Assembly: GCA_015075005.1 (NCBI GenBank)
Contig: JABTVC010000002.1
Coordinates: 310,001 to 374,000 of the forward strand
DNA: 64,000 bases
DNA from: Planctomycetia bacterium
GTDB taxonomy: Bacteria > Planctomycetota > Brocadiia > Brocadiales > Brocadiaceae
Reading direction: 5' to 3'
The notes below the pieces were generated by a model, which had not been told where the DNA came from, did not search any database, and saw only the letters and a list, made by a program, of their open reading frames with translations. Shown piece after piece: positions 18,545 to 28,514 of this stretch. The stretch's first letter is position 1. Each line of letters begins with the position of its first letter. Made by a program: the position numbers and the translations under genes.

Positions 18545-20011
18545 ATGATTAAAAACAAACTTTTCTGGAAGATTTTTACAAGTTATATTGCCCTTTTATG
18601 TCTCTGTCTGTCCCTCACAGGATATTTCGTAAGTAAGGTTATAAACGGATACTACCGGAACCCGTTAACCAGAACCCTGGAATCGGATATGAAAACAATT
18701 ATTTTATATATACTCCTTACCTTTGCGATAACCCTGGTTGTTGGCTTTATCATTATGAAAATAAACACATCCCCCTTATCAACTATTACGCAAATAGCGC
18801 AAAACTTTGCACGCGGCAACTTCGCACGCAAGGCAGAGATTGCTTCTTCGGACGACATGGGAGACCTTGCAAACGCAATTAATATTATGGGCACCGAGCT
18901 CCAATCTAAGATGCAAACCATTCTGGACGACAAAAACAGACTGGATGCTATTATGGCAAACATGAATGATGCCATTATTACAACAGACTTACAGGAACGA
19001 ATTATCCTTATTAATAATGCAGCAAAAACCATGTTTGGCATATCAAACGTTACTTTAAACAAAGACTATTTGTGGGAAAAAGTAAGAAACGAGAAGCTAT
19101 GCAATCTGGTAAGAGAGATAATTCTGTCCCCGGCCACGATCGGTGACAAAACCCAGGCGACCAGGACAACAGAAATCGAGATTCCTTCACCGGAAAAGAG
19201 ATTACTGCAAACACACCTGTCCCCTATTCAGATTGATAAAAATACATACGGAATTCTCATGGTTTTTCATGATATCACAGAATTGCGGAAGCTGGAAAAC
19301 ACACGGAGGGAGTTTGTTGCCAATGTATCACATGAACTGAGAACGCCCCTTGCTTCTATTAAGGGGTATGTAGAAACATTACTCGAAAATACTGCACTCG
19401 GGCCTGACAACGATACACAGGAATTTCTCGGTATTATCATGAAACACTCACAGAGACTCGATAACCTTATCAAGGATATTTTAGAATTATCCAAATTGGA
19501 TTCTCATGATTTAAAGATAGAACTTACCAATATGGACATACGTCCCTGTATAGAAAATATTTTTTTGCAGTATAAAGAACACTGCTCGGGAAAAAATCAA
19601 ACCCATGCACTAGACATAACCCATACTATACTAAAGATGGAAACAAACGAATATCTCCTGCGTCAGCTACTGACCAATTTGCTTGATAACGCTATAAAAT
19701 ACAGCCCCAATGAGGGACGGATAGACTTGAAGGTTGTCCCCGTCAATAAATCCATTCAGTTTGAAATTTCAGATACAGGCATCGGCATTCCACAAGAACA
19801 CAGTCCCCGTATTTTCGAGAGATTTTTCCGTGTTGATCCCGCCCGTTCCCGGGAAATGGGAGGAACAGGGCTGGGACTTGCCATCGTCAAGCATATTGTT
19901 CATCTGCATCACGGATACATCAAAGTCGAAAGCACGGTAAACACGGGAAGTAAATTCATCATTACCATACCCCTGCAACAACCAAAGTATACTGCATCGG
20001 ATAAATTATAG
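18545..20011 (+). CDS. PhoR-like sensor histidine kinase
   Basis: A 488-aa membrane kinase following the regulator by 3 bases. Order: transmembrane helix about 8-29, short extracytoplasmic loop, second helix about 50-68, HAMP (STITQIAQNFARGNF), PAS (IMANMNDAIITTDLQERIILINN), HisKA with the phosphoacceptor His in FVANVSHELRTPLASIKG near 262, and a GHKL ATPase with N box LLDNAIKYSP, G1 DTGIGIP and G2 GGTGLGLAIV. The very short periplasmic loop is like PhoR, which senses the phosphate transporter rather than binding a ligand itself. Signal unknown here. Confidence 0.95.
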   Translation: MIKNKLFWKIFTSYIALLCLCLSLTGYFVSKVINGYYRNPLTRTLESDMKTIILYILLTFAITLVVGFIIMKINTSPLSTITQIAQNFARGNFARKAEIASSDDMGDLANAINIMGTELQSKMQTILDDKNRLDAIMANMNDAIITTDLQERIILINNAAKTMFGISNVTLNKDYLWEKVRNEKLCNLVREIILSPATIGDKTQATRTTEIEIPSPEKRLLQTHLSPIQIDKNTYGILMVFHDITELRKLENTRREFVANVSHELRTPLASIKGYVETLLENTALGPDNDTQEFLGIIMKHSQRLDNLIKDILELSKLDSHDLKIELTNMDIRPCIENIFLQYKEHCSGKNQTHALDITHTILKMETNEYLLRQLLTNLLDNAIKYSPNEGRIDLKVVPVNKSIQFEISDTGIGIPQEHSPRIFERFFRVDPARSREMGGTGLGLAIVKHIVHLHHGYIKVESTVNTGSKFIITIPLQQPKYTASDKL

Positions 20012-20134
20012 TTTTGAGAATACCTATTTTCGATGCACGACTTCCAGAAAACGAGGAATTCATTTCAAGTCGGCATTGTCAGGTACGCAACAACGTAATG
20101 GAGTTTACGATCACACGCATTTTGGATTTAATAC

Positions 20135-20818
20135 ATGGAACTTATACTCGATACGATTGAAGGGATGCTCTATATCCACGGAGAGGTGTTTTGGCTTAAA
20201 GAATGTCTCACTGTATTCAAATCAGCCTTAATTTTTCTTTTTTTTTTGTGGGTAATACGTTGGGAGTCAAGGCGGGCAGTGCTCTTATTTCTGTCTACCG
20301 TTATCGGCGTTGCCTGTATTTTTTTGGGTGATATCGGATATTTTAGCGACAACGATATCCTTAAGCTCATTGCCCCGATTTCTTTCTTCCTTCTTGTCAG
20401 CAGCAAGGATCAGGAAAACAAGGCACTCTTGTTTATGTTTCTTGTCCCTTACTTAGTTACCTCCTACGAATTTTACCGGAGTTCCTTTGCAGTAATAGAA
20501 TCCATAGTGTCACACTCAATAGTGATCTTTTGCATTACCCTTGTTAAAGAAAACAGGTATCTTTCTTTGGTTGTCAGCACTATAATTGGTGTACTTATCA
20601 ATTACACCGGCTATCATACCCCGCCCGGCACTAACGATATCTTAATGAATCCTGCGCTCATTACTCTTATCGTAAAATGGCTTGAATATTATACAAAAAA
20701 TAAGAAATACACCTCTTTTTTAAAATCCTTCTGGGCTACGCTCTTGTGCTTTGCCTTTTTCGGCAGCTGGATCTTTCACCACATAAAACCGATTTTTCCG
20801 TTATACTTTACTCATTAA
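20135..20818 (+). CDS. Multi-span membrane protein of unknown function, 227 aa
   Basis: The protein has about six hydrophobic segments (around residues 24-40, 46-64, 75-88, 94-108, 120-138, 146-165 and 200-215) and no recognised motif. It starts 124 bases after the histidine kinase, in the same direction, followed by a PH-domain protein. It could be a small integral membrane protein of unknown role; there is no transporter or enzyme signature I recognise. Confidence 0.65.
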   Translation: MELILDTIEGMLYIHGEVFWLKECLTVFKSALIFLFFLWVIRWESRRAVLLFLSTVIGVACIFLGDIGYFSDNDILKLIAPISFFLLVSSKDQENKALLFMFLVPYLVTSYEFYRSSFAVIESIVSHSIVIFCITLVKENRYLSLVVSTIIGVLINYTGYHTPPGTNDILMNPALITLIVKWLEYYTKNKKYTSFLKSFWATLLCFAFFGSWIFHHIKPIFPLYFTH

Positions 20819-21013
20819 AGCAAGGGGAGAAATACTTTGCAAATAAAGACCTGTCAGCCGGTATCGACAGACAGGCAAAGATACATTTTCCCCTTATCTT
20901 CTCAGCTTGTGACGCGAGCATGAATTGCCTTGCATTTACCTTGACATGCCACAACTCCTTACCTATAATTCAAACAAGCATATCTCCGGATAATAAACAC
21001 AAAATTATTAATT

Positions 21014-21493
21014 ATGGGCGCCGTTTCCAATAACCGTATAGAAATCACACCTGTTCACTCCTTCAAACCCAGCATTCAACAGCACTGGTTTATCTATACC
21101 ATTTCTTTATTTTCTATTCTCCTGGCATTTACAAAATTTGGTGTACATGCTATTACAGGAATATGCCTGTTGTCGACCAGCGGTCTCCTTATTGTCTATT
21201 GTATTCTCTCCGTTTACACAACGAAGTATATAATCACGCATCAGGGAATTATGGTGAGAAAAGGCCCCTTTTTCAGAAAATTCAAGGAACTAACGTACGG
21301 AGACATCAACAATATCTCCGTGAGACAAGGAAGCATGCAAAAACGTTTGAAGGTCGGCAACCTTGTAATAAACACCAACCAATGCCGTCGTATCTTGCGG
21401 GGGATAAAAAATCCCCAAAAGATTAAGGAGCTTATCAACAAAGAAAAATCTTCTGCGTATGAAAGGCGTACCTCGTTGAGAAAAATATTATAA
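21014..21493 (+). CDS. Bacterial PH-domain (YdbT-like) membrane protein
   Basis: A 159-aa protein with two adjacent membrane helices (about 24-65: HWFIYTISLFSILLAF and a second) followed by a bacterial pleckstrin-homology domain pattern: YIITHQGIMVRKGPFFRK, ELTYGDINNISVRQGSMQKR and LKVGNLVINT. This is the usual bPH2/YdbT order. Function in the family is unclear, but it is thought to be membrane-associated. It precedes the TPR protein. Confidence 0.82.
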   Translation: MGAVSNNRIEITPVHSFKPSIQQHWFIYTISLFSILLAFTKFGVHAITGICLLSTSGLLIVYCILSVYTTKYIITHQGIMVRKGPFFRKFKELTYGDINNISVRQGSMQKRLKVGNLVINTNQCRRILRGIKNPQKIKELINKEKSSAYERRTSLRKIL

Positions 21494-21616
21494 CTTAACG
21501 TGCCATACACTATGTACCGACTATACCGATATATAAGAGCGTATCATTGCTGCAAACCTGTTTATCCTTTTATGCCCGCAAGTCTGCCCGCGGGGATAAA
21601 GAGCCAAATAAAGAAA

Positions 21617-23011
21617 ATGCTATTTTTACCGGGTATTGCCCTCCGGTATTTTCTTTTCATTATTCTTGGTTTCTCGTTCTTTTTGTCTTTTAAAATTGGA
21701 GCTTCTTCGCCTGCAGAATCCGGCGATATTCCCGATAAGGAAATAATAAAAAAATATCAGAAAATAATACTGCAAGAACCATCCCATCTTAATGCACACT
21801 TTAATCTCGGTATCCTTTACTATAAAAATATGCACCTTGACGAAGCCCTTCGTGAGTTTAATAAAGTGCTTGAAATCAATCCGAACGACTCAGAAGCCTA
21901 TTATAACCTTGGAAATATTTTTAGTAAAAAGGGTCTTTTTGATGATGCTATCGCTTCATACAAAAAGGCCTTAGCCATACATCCGCGGGATGCCGAAGTA
22001 CTTCATAATCTGGGAAACGCCTGCGCCAATAAAGGAATGATTGACGACGCCATCTCCGCTTACCGGAAGGCCGTCGAGATAAACCCAGGCCTGGCAGAAA
22101 GCCACAAGAGCATCGCATACCTTTACAAGAAAAAAGGGCAAACATCCGAATCCATTTCCTCTTTTGAAAAGGCCACCTCTTTCCATCCCAAAGACACCAC
22201 CCTGCTTTTTGATCTGGCCTCCTCGTATGAATCAAACGGGTTGCAAGACAATGCCATTCTTACCTATAAAAAGTTGTTGTCCATAGAACCAACCCATAAA
22301 GAAGCAAAAAACAGCCTTGCTATACTTTATAACAGCAAAGGGGTATCACTCGCATTACAAGGAAAAAAAGATGCGATTGCCGCATATAAAGAAGCCTTGC
22401 AAAATAAAGAAGATTTTAAAGAGGTATATAATAATCTCGGTGCCGCTTATGTTGACAAAGGAATGATTGACGATGCAATTGCTGCCTATAAAAAAGCGCT
22501 TGAAATCAGCCCGAACTTCGGAGAGGTTTATAATAACCTGGGGGTGGCTTATACAAAAAAAAAGGCTTATGATGAGGCTATCTCTGTATTCCAAAAGACA
22601 CTGTCGTTAAACAAAAACCATGCGGGCGCACATTTTAATCTGGGAGTTATTTATTCTGAAAAAGGAATGAGGCCTGAAGCCCTGAAAGAATATAATGAGG
22701 TTTTAAGGCTTACCCCAAACGATCTTTTGGCGCTTTACAATCGTGGGATACTTTATTTAGAAAGTGGCCAGTTAAACGACGCCTCTGCAGACATGAAAAA
22801 AATAATTGCAACCAACCCAAAGCTTGCAGCTCCCCATCAGAAACTTGGAGATATTTATCAAAAGCAGGGGCAGGCCGACGATGCAATCGCCGAATATAAG
22901 CAGGCATTAGAAATATCGCCCGAACTGAAAGAGGCATTACACAGCATGGAAGATGCCTACCGAAGAAAAGAACAACAAGCCAAAAGGCCAGAAATGGATA
23001 ACCACAAGTAA
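21617..23011 (+). CDS. Exported or membrane-anchored TPR repeat protein
   Basis: Start placed at ATG 21617 because the residues just after it (MLFLPGIALRYFLFIILGFSFFLS) form a signal or anchor helix; in-frame starts at 21572 and 21500 also exist. After it come about eleven tetratricopeptide repeats of 34 residues with the A/Y...LG...G...A pattern (for example AHFNLGILYYKNMHLDEALR and AYYNLGNIFSKKGLFDDAIA). TPR arrays form protein-binding superhelices. The gene lies next to a polyprenyl sugar transferase on the opposite strand, and TPR proteins commonly support envelope or polysaccharide assembly. The exact partner is unknown. Confidence 0.88.
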   Translation: MLFLPGIALRYFLFIILGFSFFLSFKIGASSPAESGDIPDKEIIKKYQKIILQEPSHLNAHFNLGILYYKNMHLDEALREFNKVLEINPNDSEAYYNLGNIFSKKGLFDDAIASYKKALAIHPRDAEVLHNLGNACANKGMIDDAISAYRKAVEINPGLAESHKSIAYLYKKKGQTSESISSFEKATSFHPKDTTLLFDLASSYESNGLQDNAILTYKKLLSIEPTHKEAKNSLAILYNSKGVSLALQGKKDAIAAYKEALQNKEDFKEVYNNLGAAYVDKGMIDDAIAAYKKALEISPNFGEVYNNLGVAYTKKKAYDEAISVFQKTLSLNKNHAGAHFNLGVIYSEKGMRPEALKEYNEVLRLTPNDLLALYNRGILYLESGQLNDASADMKKIIATNPKLAAPHQKLGDIYQKQGQADDAIAEYKQALEISPELKEALHSMEDAYRRKEQQAKRPEMDNHK

Positions 23012-23048
23012 AAGGCACGTGTTAACTCAAAAAAAATCACACGCACGT

Positions 23049-24440
23049 TTATTTTCCGCCTCCAAAGAGAACTACTTTTATCGTCTTCAACAACACCACG
23101 AGATCCAGAATAAAAGACATATTTTTAATGTAATAAAGATCGTATTGTAATTTTTCCTCTGTCTGTTCAACTGAAGATGCATAGGGATATTTTACCTGAG
23201 CCCAACCCGTTAAGCCTGGTCTGACCGCAAGCCGCTGGGTATAAAAAGGTATCTTTTCCTCAAATTCCTTTATAAAGACAGCCCTTTCCGGACGTGGCCC
23301 AATTAAACCCATCTCTCCCTTAATTACGTTGAGCAATTGGGGGGTCTCGTCCAATCGCCACTTTCTCAGAAACCTTCCCACCTTTGTAATCCTGGGATCA
23401 TTATCTGCCGTATAAACCGCACCGGTATGTGATTCGGCGTTTTCCACCATAGTGCGGAATTTAATAATGGTAAATTCTCTCCCGTCTTTCCCGACACGCA
23501 CTTGTGTATAAAAAACCCGGCCCCTTGAACTCATTTTTATCAACACCGCTATAATTATCAGCGCGGGTATCAAAAACACAAATAACATCAATGCAAAAAT
23601 TGCTTCCATAAGGGGTTTTACCAGCTTACCATACAATTTAGGTTTACTAATAACCACATGTAACATCCACATATTGTTGATATGTTTGAAAGGTATCTTA
23701 CCCGTAAGTTGTTCGTAGATAGTAGGCATATCAACGATTTCTATTCCATTCCACGAACAATTTATCAATGTCTTAATGAGGTCTGCATGCTTTTCATGAG
23801 TAATGGCATTTACGATCAGGCCAACATCATTTTGATGAATAGCCGGAAGTAATGTATATCTGTCCCCAAATACAGGAACACCTTCAACATCTTTGCCCTG
23901 TTTTGATGGATCATCGTCAATAAAACCCGCCACCCTTAATCCTGATTTTCTGGACCTGTTTATTTCGTGTAAAATTGTTTTTCCTGCCCAGCCAGCGCCA
24001 AGAATTAAGACATTCTTTTTAAAAATCGGCTGATCCAAAAGATAACTGTATAAAACCCGCCACCCGATAATAAAAAGGGTAATTAATATGCCATTTATTA
24101 TGAATACCCCCCGTCCTATCCGCAGCGACCAGCTTATGTAAAACAAAAACGTTGTGATGACACAGGCACTGGTGGATGCAAAAGTAACGGCCATAATATT
24201 CCCAATAGACTTGAAGTCCTTTCGGCTATCATAAAGTTCTGTAAAAAAGAACGTAAAAATAAATACTAAACCTGTTAATACAAATGATGCGGGATTGTTT
24301 CTTATATACTCCCATCCACCGCTCAAACCTAAACGAATTACCGCCGATAAGAAGAGCGAGCCATTTACAATCAGCAGGTCTCCCATAATGAGCAATATCA
24401 GTCGTTTAGCGATGGGATAATTAAAAATCTTGATTGTCAT
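23049..24440 (-). CDS. Polyprenyl-phosphate sugar-1-phosphate transferase
   Basis: A 463-aa WbaP/WcaJ-type initiating transferase that puts the first sugar-1-phosphate on undecaprenyl phosphate for capsule or exopolysaccharide. Layout: four N-terminal membrane helices, a CoA-binding-like domain (VLILGAGWAGKTILHE near 145-160), a fifth helix near 275-300, and the catalytic domain with VFYTQVRVGKDGREF, KFRTM, DPRITKVGRFLRKWRLDETPQL, GEMGLIGPRPE and RPGLTGWAQV. It acts in the inner membrane. It follows the radical SAM gene on the same strand. Confidence 0.95.
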   Translation of the reverse strand: MTIKIFNYPIAKRLILLIMGDLLIVNGSLFLSAVIRLGLSGGWEYIRNNPASFVLTGLVFIFTFFFTELYDSRKDFKSIGNIMAVTFASTSACVITTFLFYISWSLRIGRGVFIINGILITLFIIGWRVLYSYLLDQPIFKKNVLILGAGWAGKTILHEINRSRKSGLRVAGFIDDDPSKQGKDVEGVPVFGDRYTLLPAIHQNDVGLIVNAITHEKHADLIKTLINCSWNGIEIVDMPTIYEQLTGKIPFKHINNMWMLHVVISKPKLYGKLVKPLMEAIFALMLFVFLIPALIIIAVLIKMSSRGRVFYTQVRVGKDGREFTIIKFRTMVENAESHTGAVYTADNDPRITKVGRFLRKWRLDETPQLLNVIKGEMGLIGPRPERAVFIKEFEEKIPFYTQRLAVRPGLTGWAQVKYPYASSVEQTEEKLQYDLYYIKNMSFILDLVVLLKTIKVVLFGGGK

Positions 24441-24484
24441 AATATGCTTTTATGCTTTTTGATAATTTTATTTTTCATTTACCG

Positions 24485-25975
24485 CTACCGTAGCCATCCT
24501 AAAAATTTTTCAATGTCGTTAAAAAAAATCCTGGGATTGTGTAAGTAGATATTGCTTCTGGCCTTTGCTCTTTCAAGGATACGCATAACACCTTTATTAT
24601 AATCATGAAAGGCATCTTTTACTTCGTTTTCCAGTGTTATAAAATCCTCCTGGTTCATGGTATCGACCCTGCGATGGATATCCTTAAGATAATAATCGCT
24701 GGGTATACGGGCAAAGAAATCTTCGTATACCATTTCCTTATTCACGAGCCCATGTTCAACACCGACGTCAAAGAGTTTTGTCCCTGGAAATGGCTCATAG
24801 ACGCCAACAGAGGCAAAGCTGGGTCTTATTTTATACAATAAATCCAGGGTCTTTTTGACATCTTCTTTGGTCTCTGTAGGTATACCCATCATAAAATATG
24901 CCGTCCAATGAATTCCTGCCTCCCGGAAAAGCCGCGCCGCCTCTTTTACGCGTTCCAGGGTAATACCTTTGTCCATTAGCTTTAATATCCTTTCACTCCC
25001 AGATTCAATCCCCACCTTTATACTGTTACAACCAGCCTTTTTCATCGCCCTTAACAGCTCCGGATCCACTAAATCCACCCGTGTATTGCAATCCCAATTG
25101 GCCTTTATACCGGTATCAATAAATTTATTACAAAATTCCATGACCCTTGTTCTATTAACCGTAAAAGAATCATCCTTAAAGGTAAACTGGCGGGTTCGGT
25201 AATGATGGTATACGTACCTGATCTCCTCCAAAATATTTGCCAGAGAGCGATACCGTACCTTTCGTGTCCATATCTGTGTTGCGCAATAAGAACAACGATA
25301 AGGGCAACCACGGCTTCCCATGAGTAAACCCATATCCTCGGATGTGTACGTATCGGAACCCAGCAGGGTTTCTCTGTCTGGAAACGGCAGGCAATCTAAA
25401 TCGTCAATAAAACTTCTCATGGTGTTGTGAATATATTTATCTCCCTGCCGGTAAGAAAGACCTTGTATCGTACTGAAATTGTTACCTTTTGCATGTAATA
25501 CATTTACCAATTCAAGCAGTACGGCCTCCCCTTCTCCACTTAGAACAAAATCGACATCACGGGTATTTTTCAATATCTCGTCTGCTTTTAACGTCGCATG
25601 AGGACCACCAAAGACAACGGAACAGCCTTTGTTATATTTTTTTGCCAGGGAGGCTATAGTAAAAGCAGAAGCCGCCTTCGGCGTCATAACTGTTATCCCA
25701 ACGATATCCGGCTGATATTTAATGAAGGTCTCAGATATCTCTTTTATGATGGGGTTTTCCAGATTCTTTAATTCCTTCAAATAGATAAGATATTTTTCAG
25801 GTAATCTCGTATAATCCATCCCCTTTGAATTTTTATTACAATCGGCATCATAGATAGTCACCTGATGCCCCGCCTTTTTAAGCGTGGAAGACAGATAACT
25901 CAATCCCAAAGGGAAATATCGATTGTAATAATTGAAAAACCGATAAAAGGGTGGGTCTATGAGGAGGATGTTCAT
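24485..25975 (-). CDS. B12-binding radical SAM protein
   Basis: A 496-aa protein with an N-terminal cobalamin-binding-like Rossmann domain (PPFYRFFNYYNRYFPLGLSYLSS, IYDADC, and GPHATLKADEIL) and a C-terminal radical SAM domain. The Fe-S motif is RGCPYRCSYCATQIW (CxxxCxxC) near residue 224. Members of this superfamily methylate or rearrange lipids, cofactors and antibiotics. Substrate cannot be told here. It lies just upstream of the sugar transferase and might be cotranscribed, though it may instead be unrelated. Confidence 0.9.
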   Translation of the reverse strand: MNILLIDPPFYRFFNYYNRYFPLGLSYLSSTLKKAGHQVTIYDADCNKNSKGMDYTRLPEKYLIYLKELKNLENPIIKEISETFIKYQPDIVGITVMTPKAASAFTIASLAKKYNKGCSVVFGGPHATLKADEILKNTRDVDFVLSGEGEAVLLELVNVLHAKGNNFSTIQGLSYRQGDKYIHNTMRSFIDDLDCLPFPDRETLLGSDTYTSEDMGLLMGSRGCPYRCSYCATQIWTRKVRYRSLANILEEIRYVYHHYRTRQFTFKDDSFTVNRTRVMEFCNKFIDTGIKANWDCNTRVDLVDPELLRAMKKAGCNSIKVGIESGSERILKLMDKGITLERVKEAARLFREAGIHWTAYFMMGIPTETKEDVKKTLDLLYKIRPSFASVGVYEPFPGTKLFDVGVEHGLVNKEMVYEDFFARIPSDYYLKDIHRRVDTMNQEDFITLENEVKDAFHDYNKGVMRILERAKARSNIYLHNPRIFFNDIEKFLGWLR

Positions 25976-26085
25976 TTATACCTATTCACTATGTATTGCT
26001 ATGCAGTTCCCCTGTGCCTGGAATTATCCGTACCGGTATACTTTTTGTGCTATCCTAAAAGTTTCCGATTGCCTAAAAATTCATT

Positions 26086-26400
26086 TTAATGCCAAAAGGT
26101 CCTGTAATCAACCTTAAAACTCTTAGTAAAACATATTCGCAAAGGAATGATTAATTTCGGCTTGCGGCGAGTTTGGTCAACAAGGGGGATGAAGGGCTGC
26201 TTGTATTCTATGTCAATTCCCATACTGGTTTGACGATAGATGAGTGAAGTTGTAAAGGTCCTAGACATTCTGGTCAACCCTGTTAGATAGTAAACATCTA
26301 ACGGGGTTAATCTGTTTTTCCAAATCATGGACTTTGGCTTGTTTATCAGGGTTTTGCAGATAATCCCTGTCTTTGATGATAGCAAAGAGGCTCTGTTAAA
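26086..26400 (-). pseudogene. R-M C-terminal debris
   Basis: On the minus strand the fragment reads ...IDIEYKQPFIPLVDQ then diverges. KQPFIPLVDQ is the sequence typically seen near the end of Eco57I/TaqI-like methylase-specificity tails. The bases 26322-26395 (GGACTTTGGCTTGTTTATCA...) resemble those at 26919-26990. These look like scrambled leftovers, not a gene. Confidence 0.45.
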
Positions 26401-26451
26401 CCTGTCCCTTCTAAGATACGATCCCTTACGCCTTTTTTGAAATCGTAAAAA

Positions 26452-26654
26452 TTACTCTTTTCCGGAGGTGTATGTCTTGGCGGCATTAAATAATTCATCA
26501 ATGCTTTTATCCTTCCATAGATCGCGCTGCCATTCTGTGTAATCAAAGCTTTCTCTGAGAATAAGACTGATAAACCGTTCAGCCTCTACAATGCCCAGTT
26601 TCTCGCGAAGGGCTTTCATGCCCTCGTATCGTATCATGTGGTATCTGTTTTCAT
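26452..26654 (-). pseudogene. Small antitoxin-like protein, N-terminus frame-slipped
   Basis: The conserved frame reads IRYEGMKALREKLGIVEAERF...REPFDYTEWQRDLW-like, a common small protein of unknown role often found next to nuclease toxins. The likely start is ATG 26654, preceded by GGAGG and encoding MKTDTT, but it is 17 bases from the in-frame MIRYEG, so one base is missing (ACAATG to ACATG would restore it). Without the fix translation would start at 26637. About 67 codons when repaired. No partner toxin gene is directly adjacent. Confidence 0.6.
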
Positions 26655-26784
26655 TTTTCCTCCCAAATATTGTCTTGTATATAAAGTTTTGTTTCTGCTT
26701 CAAGACTGATTGCTTTGAATGACCGATCATCATACGGACGATTATAACAACAGTTGTCCAGGTATATTCGTGTTTTATTCATCT

Positions 26785-26990
26785 TTTCCCCTCAACAAGT
26801 TAATTTCTTCCGCTGTCAATCCATAGAATTTACAGACAAGCTGGTCAACTTGTTTTCACAAACATGCTTGAGCGCGGCGTGTCTGAGTACGAACACATAC
26901 AGGCAGGCGCGCAGGCAAGTCGTGGACTTTGGCTTGTTTATCAAGGCTTCGCAAGCAATCCTCGCCCTTCATGCTAGCAAAGATACGCCC
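26785..26990 (-). pseudogene. Second R-M specificity tail remnant
   Basis: On the minus strand, 26872-26785 reads QVDQLVCKFYGLTAEEINLLRGKDE, the characteristic final helix of TaqI-like specificity domains. Upstream is DCLRSLDKQAKVHDL with several breaks. No further part of the gene survives here. Confidence 0.6.
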
Positions 26991-27115
26991 TTGAACTTTT
27001 CCCTTCGGATATAATTTCGACCACTTATACCTTCTTTGGTAAATATAAAGGTGACGTCTTGCTATTTCTATCAGATAGTGGGTTGGACTGTTATTAGTAG
27101 ATGATAGCATTTGAA

Positions 27116-27641
27116 TTACATGCTGAAACCACATTCTCGAAGAAAAGTAAAAGTATCTATATGCCTTACATTAAACTCGCGACAAACATTTGGAATAGGA
27201 ATCTTTCTCTTTATATTCGCATTGAAAGTCTCTTGTGAAATGACAGTTAATCTATTTGAAAGTGCAAAAGCAATCACCCAGGCATCGGCTTCATTATATT
27301 GTGCAAATTCTGCTTTAGCATTATCTGTAAATTGGGTATTAAAAGAACTCCAGCTAATCCCAGCTAATCAGCGACTGATAGTTTTTTAGTACTTCAGAAG
27401 AGTTATCTGTATTACAGAAAATTTGCGAAGGCAACTTCTGTTGTACCCATTTATACAAATCATCCTTTCCTCTCTCTATTTCGTCATAAACTTTATCGAC
27501 GCTCGTAATTATTCCTTGATTAGCCAACCGAATCAAATAGTCCCAAAAGCTTCGTGCAATATCAAAGGCATAATAACTTCTATATGCCTGCGTAAAAAGA
27601 CTAGTATCAAGTATATATCTGTGGGGTAAAACTGAAGTCAT
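27116..27641 (-). pseudogene. DUF4411 (PIN-domain) protein, broken by a 10-bp duplication
   Basis: The frame starts at ATG 27641 with YILDTSLFTQAYRSYY (catalytic Asp) and continues SFWDYLIRLANQGIITSVDKVYDEI to LISW at about residue 94; it then stops. Downstream, in the next frame, SSFNTQFTDNAKAEFAQYNEADAWVIAFALSN carries the second PIN acidic pair. Removing one copy of the 10-bp tandem duplication at 27350-27369 rejoins them into one 171-aa protein with a normal DUF4411 layout ending RECGFSM. PIN nucleases act as toxins. Its start overlaps the stop of the XRE-ImmA gene (ATGA). Confidence 0.85.
27350..27369. repeat. 10-bp tandem duplication (CCAGCTAATC x2)
   Basis: The ten bases CCAGCTAATC occur twice, back to back. 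The extra copy shifts the DUF4411 frame; deleting either copy restores a full-length protein, so this is the disabling mutation. Confidence 0.9.
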
Positions 27642-28503
27642 ATTTTGTTGAAAAATTCACTCTCGAAGTGGGAGAAAGTTTTTCCATAGAGACCTGTCAG
27701 TTTGTAAGCATCAGTGTACAGAAGTTTTCCTTCTTTGGCAGCGGTGCGAACTTGCTGGAAGAAAAGTTTTCCTACCCGGTAATTTTGCGTGTTGTAAAAA
27801 TCTCCTCCCGGTTTTTTCGTTTTTTGGGATGCCTGCCATCTGGTTTGGTAATCATTGTAAAATTCGAAAAATTGTTTGTGAAATCCTTGCCATTAATAAA
27901 AATGCAAGGTGCATAGTTATCTGTAAGGACAAAGCCGCGAAATTCATCGGGATTTAACGGACGATGTGTGTTATTCTCAACCACACCACTAATAGTTAAA
28001 TAAATGCCCGCTTCTTCTGCTTTATCTAAAAGATACTTTAAGGCACTTTCCCAGTTGGGCATACTACCTGCCCAGTCATCCAATAACTGCAATGTTTTTC
28101 TTATCTCCTGCGCTACAACAAAAGGATTGTCCCTTTCATTAAAAGAGTTTACAAACGGAAGTGGTGTCGCCCCTTCATTCAACAGATATTCTTTTAGCCA
28201 TTCCTGACGGCTTTGGATGATGCGTATAGTGTCTCTGAGTTCGTCGCTGTAATTTTCAGATGGTAGGGCTTCTTCGGTGCGGAAAAGAGGGATACCTGTT
28301 TTTAATTCTGGCAACTTATCTAGAAAGAAATATCCAAAAGGGATATGCACTGCCTTGGCAAATTTAGCCAGTTGCTTTACGGTTGGGTAGGGACCCCCGC
28401 TCAACCAATCTGCCAATTTTGGAAACTCGGCAGTGATGTTGCCACCAATTCTTTCAGCAGCCAGCTTGAGTATTTCCCTATTAAAGTTTATTACGCGCGG
28501 CAT
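27638..28503 (-). pseudogene. XRE-ImmA/IrrE regulator-protease gene with its peptidase core lost
   Basis: The N-terminal part is intact: LADWLSGGPYPTVKQLAKFAKAVHIPFGYFFLDKLPE is an XRE-type helix-turn-helix followed by the IPFGYFF segment that links to an ImmA/IrrE protease. It runs to FRGFVLTDNYAPCIFINGKDF, normally followed by the HExxH metal site. Instead the frame goes into NFTMITKPDGRHPKK, and in another frame comes the family's C-terminus FFQQVRTAAKEGKLLYTDAYKLTGLYG. About 90 residues including HExxH seem to have been deleted. The C-terminal stop overlaps the DUF4411 start. The protease would degrade a repressor or antitoxin in intact relatives. Confidence 0.78.
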
Positions 28504-28506
28504 GAT

Positions 28507-28514
28507 TCTTTAAA
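28507..28514. repeat. Target-site duplication, left copy (TCTTTAAA)
   Basis: Eight bases identical to 29866-29873, abutting the left end of the second ISL3-family element. Confidence 0.88.
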
